A stretch of DNA of 12,325 nucleotides from positions 1 to 12,325 of the forward strand of contig JAGSHJ010000048.1 of assembly GCA_023954595.1 (NCBI GenBank), written 5' to 3'. The number at the start of each line of letters is the position of its first letter. Position 1 is the stretch's first letter. The notes below the pieces were generated by a model. The model saw only the letters and a program-made list of their open reading frames with translations. It did not search any database and was not told the DNA's origin. The stretch comes from Bacteriovoracaceae bacterium. GTDB lineage: Bacteria; Bdellovibrionota; Bacteriovoracia; Bacteriovoracales; Bacteriovoracaceae. Below are positions 6,161 through 11,848 of the stretch, piece by piece. The position numbers and the translations under genes were made by a program.

Positions 6161-7093
6161 ATGGAAAAAACTGTTTTTAAAAAATATGGAAAGAAGAACC
6201 TTGTTGGTAAACCTAGATATCTGAAAGCTAGGATTCCAAAAGGTGATAATTATAGAGACGTTAAAAAGTCACTTCGCGAGAGAAATCTATATACCGTTTG
6301 TGAAGAGGCAATGTGTCCAAATCTTGGCGAGTGCTGGGATTCCAAAACAGCAACAATGATGGTCTTAGGGGACACATGCACAAGGGCATGCAAGTTTTGT
6401 AATGTTAAAACTGGAAACCCTAAAGGGGTTGTAGATAAAGATGAGCCTAGAAAAGCTTCCGAAATGGTAAGCATGATGGGCCTTAAATATCTTGTTATCA
6501 CAAGTGTTGATCGCGATGACCTTCCTGATTTAGGTGCTGGGCAATTTGCCTCTATCGTTGAAAGAGTGAACGCTGACCATCCCGAAGTGAAAGTAGAAGT
6601 ACTTATTCCAGACTTTAATGCAATCCCAGATCACATGGATACACTTGCTAAGTCTAATCCTTTTGTTGTTGCACAAAATCTAGAAACAGTAAGAAGGCTC
6701 ACTCATCCAGTTAGAGATAGAAGGGCCGGTTATGACCAGACCCTTAAGGCCTTGGCATATTATAAAAAAGCACACCCACATATTCATACTAAAAGCTCCA
6801 TTATGGTCGGCCTTGGTGAAACTAAGGAAGAACTTGTAGAAGCTATGATGGATTTAAAAAAAGCTGGTGTTAATATACTGACTTTTGGACAGTACTTAAG
6901 ACCTACACTCGCTCACCTTGAGGTACAAAAGTATTACGAGATTGAAGAGTTTGATCATCTGAAAAAGATCGCTTATGACGTGGGCTTTGATTTTGTTGCT
7001 TCAGGGCCAATGGTTAGAAGCTCTTACAAGGCCGTGGACTATCTTAACTTTCTAAATGAGAAAGAAGGCAAGGAAATCGATTGGAAGAAGTAA
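6161..7093 (+). CDS. lipA: Lipoyl synthase (radical SAM)
   Basis: This 310-residue enzyme inserts two sulfur atoms into protein-bound octanoyl groups to make lipoate. The auxiliary cluster motif is CEEAMCPNLGEC (Cys47, 52, 58). The radical-SAM cluster motif CTRACKFC gives Cys73, 77 and 80. The C-terminal RSSY motif (286-289), whose serine ligates the auxiliary cluster, is intact. Length is standard. The N-terminus (KPRYLKARIP) matches the family, which supports the ATG at 6161, although no good ribosome site precedes it. It overlaps lipB by 13 bases, so the two final steps of endogenous lipoate assembly are coupled. Targets would be E2 subunits of 2-oxoacid dehydrogenases and GcvH. Confidence 0.97.
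   Translation: MEKTVFKKYGKKNLVGKPRYLKARIPKGDNYRDVKKSLRERNLYTVCEEAMCPNLGECWDSKTATMMVLGDTCTRACKFCNVKTGNPKGVVDKDEPRKASEMVSMMGLKYLVITSVDRDDLPDLGAGQFASIVERVNADHPEVKVEVLIPDFNAIPDHMDTLAKSNPFVVAQNLETVRRLTHPVRDRRAGYDQTLKALAYYKKAHPHIHTKSSIMVGLGETKEELVEAMMDLKKAGVNILTFGQYLRPTLAHLEVQKYYEIEEFDHLKKIAYDVGFDFVASGPMVRSSYKAVDYLNFLNEKEGKEIDWKK
7070..7083 (+). promoter_or_regulatory. Ribosome site that fixes the TTG start of lipB
   Basis: AAGGA at 7070-7074, inside the end of lipA, lies 6 bases before TTG at 7081-7083. No ATG or GTG near the lipB N-terminus has a comparable site, and the first internal methionine falls inside a conserved motif. This supports TTG as the start. Confidence 0.65.
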
Positions 7094-7788
7094 CAGGCAC
7101 TCCATTTTCAGAGCTTACTATTCCAGATAGTGCACAGCTTGAACTACGAGATAATATCTTGCTCGTGAAGAAGTGGAACTGGGATTATAAGTCTTGTGAG
7201 AGCTTTCAAGAACAGGCCCATGAGCTTGTTAGAAAGAACAAAAACTTAAAGGTGTATATCTTTTGTAATCATCCTCATGTCTTCACAATGGGAAGAGGAA
7301 ATGAGAGGGGAGATGACACGCTTGTGGATTTTGATCCTGGACTTGCAGCTCGACTAAAATTTCCAGTACAGAAGATACATAGAGGCGGAGGAATTACGTT
7401 TCACTATCCTGGTCAGTGGATCTTCTACCCAATCGTATCCATAACTCCTTCTTACACACTTGATGATCATATGTGTTGGCTCCTAAAAGGTGTGGCCAAT
7501 ACTTTAAAAGAAGATTTCAAAATCGAAAACGTTATGACCGCCAAAAAACTTATGGGTGTTTGGAGAGATAGAAAAAAGCTTGCTTCTATTGGTGTTGGTG
7601 TTAAGAGATTTGTTACCCTTCATGGGCTTGCACTTAACCTTATAAAAGATGATGAAATGTTTAATGAGCTTGGAAAGATTAATCCATGTGGGATGAGCCA
7701 TGAAACATATCAGGCAGTCGATCAGGTGATTAGTGATGATGACCTTATAGAAAAGTTTCATCAAACCTATCTCGCGAAGCTATTCTAA
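7081..7788 (+). CDS. lipB: Octanoyl-[ACP]:protein N-octanoyltransferase
   Basis: This 235-residue enzyme moves octanoate from acyl carrier protein to lipoyl domains and supplies the substrate of LipA. Conserved motifs are HPHVFTMGRG (64-73), HRGGGITFHYPGQ (100-112) and KKLASIGVGVKRFVTLHGLALN (165-186). The last contains the probable catalytic Lys166. The catalytic cysteine is Cys203 in INPCG. Length fits LipB. The start is TTG at 7081, backed by AAGGA six bases upstream, within the last codons of lipA. This is the standard two-gene lipoate unit in lipA-lipB order. A palindrome at 7789-7820 follows directly after the stop. Confidence 0.95.
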   Translation: MEEVTGTPFSELTIPDSAQLELRDNILLVKKWNWDYKSCESFQEQAHELVRKNKNLKVYIFCNHPHVFTMGRGNERGDDTLVDFDPGLAARLKFPVQKIHRGGGITFHYPGQWIFYPIVSITPSYTLDDHMCWLLKGVANTLKEDFKIENVMTAKKLMGVWRDRKKLASIGVGVKRFVTLHGLALNLIKDDEMFNELGKINPCGMSHETYQAVDQVISDDDLIEKFHQTYLAKLF

Positions 7789-7820
7789 TTTTAAGGCCAG
7801 CTCTATAACTGGCCTTAAAA
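7789..7820. terminator. 12-bp perfect palindrome between convergent genes
   Basis: TTTTAAGGCCAG at 7789-7800 and CTGGCCTTAAAA at 7809-7820 are exact inverted copies around an 8-base loop. It sits between the lipB stop and the end of the opposing gene at 7834, so a two-way terminator is likely. It is unusual because the T-run precedes the stem and an A-run follows it, on both strands. It lacks the usual downstream U-tract. Confidence 0.6.
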
Positions 7821-7833
7821 GTGTGTAAATCTA

Positions 7834-8247
7834 TTAAAATTCTTCGCAAGTTGGAAGTTGTGAGATTGCTTCAATCACGGCCTTACTTCTTTTAGCGCAT
7901 GAAAATATGGATTCTTCGCTATAACCTCTGGCCTTGTGGTAGCTTAAATCTGAACGGTTTACCATTGCCACGACATAGGATAAATCACCGCTTCTCTCAT
8001 CCAAGCTGTCGCAAGAGTCCGTGCTAATTGTTACGTCATTCATGATTTTTCTATTTAGTTGAAAGTCTGATGTCTTGTGATCAGCAGAAACTTTATAACC
8101 TTTTTTTGCAATTGCCTTGAGTACTTTGATGTTTGCCTTTTTTCCAAAGTTTAAGCCACCCCTTACATAGACACTGCAATCTGATGCTTGTGATGCTAAA
8201 GATGCTAAAGATGCCATAAGTACTAAGCCCGCTAATAGTGTTTTCAT
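7834..8247 (-). CDS. Small exported protein with four cysteines, unknown function
   Basis: This 137-residue protein begins with a Sec signal peptide (MKTLLAGLVLMASLASLASQA), with probable cleavage by signal peptidase I before SDC at about residue 22. There is no lipobox. The mature part holds exactly four cysteines (24, 79, 117, 134), which fits two disulfides in a periplasmic or secreted protein. FQLNRKIMNDVTISTDSCD and YVVAMVNRSDLSYH suggest beta structure. The pattern resembles small delta-proteobacterial exported proteins, but I cannot name a family. A strong ribosome site GAAGGAG (8260-8254) precedes the ATG. The end of the signal peptide is encoded by a 9-base tandem repeat. The gene is convergent with lipB. 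Confidence 0.8.
   Translation of the reverse strand: MKTLLAGLVLMASLASLASQASDCSVYVRGGLNFGKKANIKVLKAIAKKGYKVSADHKTSDFQLNRKIMNDVTISTDSCDSLDERSGDLSYVVAMVNRSDLSYHKARGYSEESIFSCAKRSKAVIEAISQLPTCEEF
8183..8218. repeat. Four 9-bp tandem units inside a signal-peptide coding region
   Basis: The units GATGCTTGT, GATGCTAAA, GATGCTAAA and GATGCCATA run without a gap. The middle two are identical. On the reverse strand they encode M-ASL-ASL-ASQ-AS across the end of the hydrophobic core and the cleavage region. Gain or loss of a unit would keep the frame and alter signal-peptide length by three residues. Confidence 0.75.
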
Positions 8248-8354
8248 TATTATCTCCTTCTGATTATTTTACGTATTGATGTTGTGCGTTAGTCTACTAG
8301 AGACTTAAGTCCAGATCCACAGGAGCTGAAAAATTTACTGGCTATTAGATATTT

Positions 8355-8816
8355 TTAGGGTGTTATGTCTCTTTTAATTGGTTGATCTAGGCTTATAAAA
8401 GACTCAGTTGATTGAATTGCATCGATGGCCTGGAGTCGCTCTGCCAGAAAAGCATGAAAGTCTCTAATACTTTTTGTGTGAAGCTTTATAAGAAGGGCGT
8501 AGTTGCCGGTAGTGTAGTGGGCCTCAACTACTTCTGGCATTGCCTTCAAGGCCTTGATGACAGTATTAAGCTCCTTAGCGTTAGTTAGATGAATTCCTAG
8601 AAATACCGTTACATCATAACCAAGCTTTTGAAGGTTTAGTTGAAACTTACTACCTTCAATCACACCCATTTTTTTCAGTTTATCTATTCTTTGATGGATT
8701 GTTCCGCCAGAGACAATTAGCTTTCTAGCTATTTCTAGGAAAGGAACTCGTGCATCCTCCAAAAGAAAGCCCAGAATTTGCCTATCAAGATTATCAATTT
8801 CATATTTTTCTATCAT
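8355..8816 (-). CDS. asnC: AsnC transcriptional regulator (Lrp/AsnC family)
   Basis: This 153-residue DNA-binding protein has an N-terminal winged helix-turn-helix (about 8-57: NLDRQILGFLLEDARVPF, VSGGTIHQRIDKLKKMGVI). A C-terminal RAM ligand-binding and oligomer domain (about 68-142) follows. It resembles E. coli AsnC across its whole length, including IDNLDR, GTIHxR, LGYDV, YTTGxY and the tail IQSTESFISLDQPIKRDITP. It is therefore closer to AsnC than to Lrp. E. coli AsnC activates asnA when asparagine is scarce. Here the gene is divergent from asnB across 137 bases, so local control of asparagine synthesis is likely. AGGAG lies 8 bases before the ATG. I see no clear terminator in the 107 bases between it and the next gene. 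Confidence 0.92.
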   Translation of the reverse strand: MIEKYEIDNLDRQILGFLLEDARVPFLEIARKLIVSGGTIHQRIDKLKKMGVIEGSKFQLNLQKLGYDVTVFLGIHLTNAKELNTVIKALKAMPEVVEAHYTTGNYALLIKLHTKSIRDFHAFLAERLQAIDAIQSTESFISLDQPIKRDITP

Positions 8817-8953
8817 TTTTGGTACTCCTAATTGTCACTTTATCATAATTTGGCTGAGTTTATCGCCTACTTCGTAAAAGTGTGGCTGTTAAAGTATTGA
8901 ATGTTGATGTTTGTGCGGTTTTTGTCGATGATTTAATAGTCGGGAGGCAGTGA
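8817..8953. promoter_or_regulatory. Divergent asnC-asnB control region
   Basis: This 137-base spacer must hold promoters for both genes. On the + strand, TTGATG (8904-8909) and GATGAT (8927-8932), 17 bases apart, form a moderate sigma-70 candidate for asnB, with transcription starting near 8939. A ribosome site GGGAGG (8942-8947) lies 6 bases before the asnB ATG. On the - strand a -10-like TATGAT (8847-8842) precedes asnC, but no good -35 box is seen. I could not define an AsnC operator by eye. Confidence 0.5.
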
Positions 8954-10528
8954 ATGTGTGGATTTGTGTATTTTAAAGGAAAAGACATTGAAGAGGCGGC
9001 CGTAGAAAAAGCTCTAGCAAAGCTAGACCATAGAGGGCCTGACTCAACTAGAATCACCTCTAAAGGTGAATCTTATCTAGGCTTTAAGCGTTTGGCGATA
9101 ATGGATCTAAGCTCAGAAGGTAATCAACCTTTTGAGAGCAAAGATCACTTAATTGCCTGCAATGGTGAAATCTATAATTTTAAGGCCCTTAAAAAGAAGT
9201 ACGCATTTAATTATCAATCCAATAGTGACTGCGAAGTGATTCTACCTATTATTGAGAAAGGTGATGTCAAAACCCTAGCGAGCGAACTCGATGGCGAATA
9301 CGCTCTAGTTTACATTGATAAGAATAGCCAAGAGGTTTTTGCAGTTAGAGACCCCATGGGAATTCGACCTTTATTTTATGGATATAGCTCAAGTGGTGAG
9401 ATCTGTTTTGCTAGTGAGGCCAAGGCCCTTTTAGAATTATGCCGAGATGTCACGCCATTCCCTCCTGGTCATTATTATGCGGGTGGTGAGTTTATTTCTT
9501 TTAAGGATCTCTCAATTGTTGAGAGCTACTCAAACGATACGCTTGATGAAGTATGTTCAAAGATTAGAGTAAAGCTCGAGGAAGCAGTTAAGAAGAGAAT
9601 GGACTCAGATGCACCTGTTGGGTTCTTATTAAGTGGTGGTCTTGATTCTTCTCTAGTCTGTGCAATTGCTCAAAAGCATTCAAAAACACCGATTAAAACA
9701 TTTGCAATAGGGATGAGTGAAGATGCAATTGATCTAAAGTATGCAAAAGAAGTTGCAGACCATATTGGATCTGATCACACTGAAGTTATCATTACCAAAG
9801 ATGATGTACTCGGTGCCCTAAGGGATGTGATTTATCACTTAGAAACATGGGACATAACTACAACACGAGCAAGTGTGGGAATGTATCTAGTCTGTAAGTA
9901 CATAAAAGAAGAAACAGATATAAAGGTACTAATGACCGGAGAAGTGTCTGATGAAATTTTTGGATATAAATATACTGACTTTGCTCCGAGTGCTGAAGAG
10001 TTTCAAAAAGAAGCTGCAAAGAGAGTAGAAGAGCTCTACGTTTATGATGTTCTTAGGGCCGATAGATGTATTAGTGCCCACTCCCTTGAAGCAAGAGTGC
10101 CATTTTCAGATACTGACTTTGTAAGCTATGTGATGAGCGTCGATCCAAAACTTAAAATGAACTCATATGGACATGGAAAGTACCTTCTAAGAAAAGCATT
10201 TGAAGGGGACTACCTTCCTTTATCTATTTTATTTAGAGAAAAGGCCGCGTTTAGCGATGCTGTAGGACATTCTCTTGTGGACTATATAAAAGCTTACGCT
10301 GAAGAACTCTATACTGATCGAGAGTTTAAAGAAGGTGTATTAAAGTACGATTATGGGACGCCATTTACAAAAGAGTCCTTGATGTTCAGAGATATTTTTG
10401 AAGGATTTTATCCTGGTTGTGCAAAGTGGATTAAAGACTTTTGGATGCCAAATAAAGAATGGGAAAACTGTGATGTCTTGGATCCAAGTGCAAGGGTGTT
10501 ACCTAACTATGGAGCAAGTGGAGCGTAG
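8954..10528 (+). CDS. asnB: Asparagine synthase (glutamine-hydrolysing)
   Basis: This 524-residue cytoplasmic enzyme makes asparagine from aspartate, glutamine and ATP. The class II amidotransferase domain begins MCGFV with the nucleophile Cys2. It has HRGPD (26-30), an Arg46-containing GFKRLAIMD, CNGEIYNF (69-76) and Asp92 for glutamine binding. The synthetase domain has the PP-loop SGGLDSS (227-233) and GEVSDEIFGY. LEARVPFSDTDF and the YLLRKAF segment follow. Length is close to the AsnB/ASNS type (about 550). All key residues appear present. It is divergent from asnC, which probably controls it. The C-terminal segment (FWMPNKEWENCDVLDPSARV) follows the AsnB pattern. The only termination-like stem downstream (10537-10558) is oriented for the opposing gene. 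Confidence 0.96.
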   Translation: MCGFVYFKGKDIEEAAVEKALAKLDHRGPDSTRITSKGESYLGFKRLAIMDLSSEGNQPFESKDHLIACNGEIYNFKALKKKYAFNYQSNSDCEVILPIIEKGDVKTLASELDGEYALVYIDKNSQEVFAVRDPMGIRPLFYGYSSSGEICFASEAKALLELCRDVTPFPPGHYYAGGEFISFKDLSIVESYSNDTLDEVCSKIRVKLEEAVKKRMDSDAPVGFLLSGGLDSSLVCAIAQKHSKTPIKTFAIGMSEDAIDLKYAKEVADHIGSDHTEVIITKDDVLGALRDVIYHLETWDITTTRASVGMYLVCKYIKEETDIKVLMTGEVSDEIFGYKYTDFAPSAEEFQKEAAKRVEELYVYDVLRADRCISAHSLEARVPFSDTDFVSYVMSVDPKLKMNSYGHGKYLLRKAFEGDYLPLSILFREKAAFSDAVGHSLVDYIKAYAEELYTDREFKEGVLKYDYGTPFTKESLMFRDIFEGFYPGCAKWIKDFWMPNKEWENCDVLDPSARVLPNYGASGA

Positions 10529-10530
10529 GC

Positions 10531-10558
10531 AAAAAAAAGGCCTCCGATTGGAGGCCTT
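10531..10558 (-). terminator. Strong terminator for the - strand endonuclease-like gene
   Basis: AAGGCCTCC (10537-10545) and GGAGGCCTT (10550-10558) form a perfect 9-bp stem with a four-base loop GATT. On the - strand it is followed by a run of Ts, seen as eight As at 10531-10538 on the + strand. The stem starts 6 bases after the stop of the - strand gene. It may also stop asnB transcripts, but without a U-tract on that side. Confidence 0.88.
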
Positions 10559-10563
10559 AGAGC

Positions 10564-11400
10564 TTATATAGCGTTGTAGTATTCTTTAAGCATTAGAGCA
10601 TCGTCTTCCAAGTTTGGAGAGTTACTAATTACATAGCCTCTACAATCTTTTTCTTTAAGAGCTCTTAGCATGTCTTTCCAGTTGAACTTTGATTTCTCAA
10701 GATTCAAGTGCTTCAAATCCCCTTTAGAGTTTGAGCTAATACCAGAAACATGAATATGCATAGATTTTAAAGCATCCGCACCAAGCTCAATTTCAAGCTG
10801 GTCTAGAACTTCTTTAATTTCTTCATAAGTGTTGTACTTACCAGTTCTAGCGTATAAGTGAGAGAAGTCCATACAAGGCTTAACACTCATTACATTTTTA
10901 GTTAGGCTGATTAGTTCCTCAAGTGATCCAAATTGAGATGTTTTACCAGTTAGTTCCGGTCTAAGTTCAATTTCGATATCAAGACGGCTAAGTCTTTCCT
11001 CAATAACATTCATCGATTTTTCAACTAGATCAAACACGTCATACGGAGAATCTTTCATGTAGAAAGCTGCGTGAAAAGTCATAGACTCTGCACCACAAAG
11101 ATCTGAAATTTTAGCCGTTTGAATAATTCTCTCTACAGAGGAATCAATCTTGTCTTGCTCTCTAGCATTTAAATTAATGTAGTATGGACCGTGGGAAGTT
11201 AATGGAACGCCAAGCTCGTAAGACGCTTTTCTAAGAGCAGAAGAAACTTCTTCCTTCATTCTTACACCGTGAGCAAACTCTAGTTGCATACAATCTAGAC
11301 CAAGTTCGCTAATTCTTTGGACGCCGTCTACTGGATTGTTCTTCTTTGCTGTACTGTTAGGTACACCTGCGGTTCCAAATAATAACCTTTCAAAAGACAT
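10564..11400 (-). CDS. Endonuclease IV-like TIM-barrel protein (archaeal-type subgroup)
   Basis: From the ATG at 11400 this is a 278-residue TIM barrel of the AP endonuclease 2/Nfo family, which cuts DNA at abasic sites with three zinc ions. Visible ligand positions are SHGPYYINL (His70), FHAAF (His110), LRPELTGKTSQFG (Glu149), CMDFSHLYARTG (Asp178, His181), MHIHVSG (His215 or His217) and KGDLKHLNL (Asp228, His231). The RPE-TGK-SQFG and DFSHLYAR wording matches, as I recall it, the archaeal branch rather than E. coli Nfo. The final glutamate, which that branch has in an ISESP motif, is Asn260 here (ISNSPN). Metal site and activity may therefore be altered. AAGGAG five bases before ATG 11400 favours it over the GTG at 11406. 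The gene probably shares a transcript with the BFD-like gene 37 bases upstream. Confidence 0.8.
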   Translation of the reverse strand: MSFERLLFGTAGVPNSTAKKNNPVDGVQRISELGLDCMQLEFAHGVRMKEEVSSALRKASYELGVPLTSHGPYYINLNAREQDKIDSSVERIIQTAKISDLCGAESMTFHAAFYMKDSPYDVFDLVEKSMNVIEERLSRLDIEIELRPELTGKTSQFGSLEELISLTKNVMSVKPCMDFSHLYARTGKYNTYEEIKEVLDQLEIELGADALKSMHIHVSGISSNSKGDLKHLNLEKSKFNWKDMLRALKEKDCRGYVISNSPNLEDDALMLKEYYNAI

Positions 11401-11405
11401 TCGCA

Positions 11406-11411
11406 CTCCTT
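11406..11411 (-). promoter_or_regulatory. Ribosome site deciding the start of the endonuclease IV-like gene
   Basis: AAGGAG (reverse strand, 11411-11406) lies 5 bases before the ATG at 11400-11398. The in-frame GTG at 11406-11404 shares a base with this site and so cannot be served by it. The ATG is the better start and gives 278 residues. Confidence 0.7.
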
Positions 11412-11437
11412 CCTAATTTCGATTCACCCGGATTTTA

Positions 11438-11686
11438 TTAGAAAATCTTAGAGCTCCAAGACTTAAAGTCTTTGAGACATGATGAACAACCGCTCCCTAG
11501 GCCAAGTTGCTCTTTAAGATAATCCAAATCAACGGTATGAATATTCCCTATTGTTAACGCTTCTTTTATGTCGCCAATGCTTACGCATTTGCATTCGCAG
11601 ACGAGAAAACTGTCACTCGGACCCTGTTTTCGAGTGTTTTGTTGTTCTCGCAACTCTAAAAGAGCTTCCAGCTCTTCATCTTCCAT
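11438..11686 (-). CDS. BFD-like [2Fe-2S]-binding protein
   Basis: This 82-residue protein has an acidic, Glu-rich N-terminal extension (about 1-27). A domain like bacterioferritin-associated ferredoxin and the NifU/CopZ Fer2_BFD module follows: VCECKCVSIGDIKEAL (29-44) and LGLGSGCSSC (61-70). Cluster ligands would be Cys30, Cys32, Cys67 and Cys70 (CxC...CxxC). Cys34 is an extra cysteine beside them. BFD reduces bacterioferritin to release iron. No bacterioferritin gene is present in the window, so the partner is unknown. GAGGG lies 3 bases before the ATG. A good promoter candidate is at 11727-11755. The gene precedes the endonuclease IV-like gene by 37 bases in what looks like an operon. Confidence 0.82.
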   Translation of the reverse strand: MEDEELEALLELREQQNTRKQGPSDSFLVCECKCVSIGDIKEALTIGNIHTVDLDYLKEQLGLGSGCSSCLKDFKSWSSKIF

Positions 11687-11726
11687 ATGCCCTCTAAAGC
11701 TAGGAGTTTAATCGTCAGCGAGCTTT

Positions 11727-11755
11727 TATATAGCTTTTCCTGGAATAAATGTCGA
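11727..11755 (-). promoter_or_regulatory. Candidate sigma-70 promoter for the BFD-like operon
   Basis: On the - strand, TCGACA (11755-11750, five of six matches to TTGACA) is followed after exactly 17 bases by TATATA (11732-11727). Transcription would begin at about 11720, leaving a leader of roughly 33 bases before the ATG at 11686. Confidence 0.5.
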
Positions 11756-11805
11756 GTGGTATGGTCTGACAGTGTAATTATGATAGGAAAAAACGCAAAA
11801 CTTGG

Positions 11806-11811
11806 TAGAAT
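11806..11811 (+). promoter_or_regulatory. Candidate -10 box for the last gene
   Basis: TAGAAT matches five of six bases of TATAAT and lies 37 bases before the ATG at 11849. No convincing -35 box is seen 16-18 bases upstream. The rest of the 162-base divergent spacer (11687-11848) shows no gene. Confidence 0.25.
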
Positions 11812-11848
11812 AGAAATGAGCTTTCAATTTTAAATGATGGAAATAACT

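Noticed and set aside
6250..6501. Open frame on the - strand inside lipA
   Set aside because: Lies opposite the conserved radical-SAM motifs; no independent support.
7504..7764. Open frame on the - strand inside lipB
   Set aside because: Opposite the catalytic Lys and Cys region of lipB; composition is typical of an antisense shadow.
8285..8320. Small dyads AGTCT-ACTAG-AGACT and GACTTAAGTC between the exported-protein gene and asnC
   Set aside because: The stems are five bases each with no T-run and no clear placement relative to a promoter, so a terminator or operator cannot be supported.
8860..9057. Open frame on the - strand over the asnB start
   Set aside because: Covers the asnB ribosome site and Cys2 region and has no motif. 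The asnC-asnB divergent layout explains the region.
11404..11406. GTG as start of the endonuclease IV-like gene
   Set aside because: It overlaps the AAGGAG ribosome site; the ATG two codons later has proper spacing.
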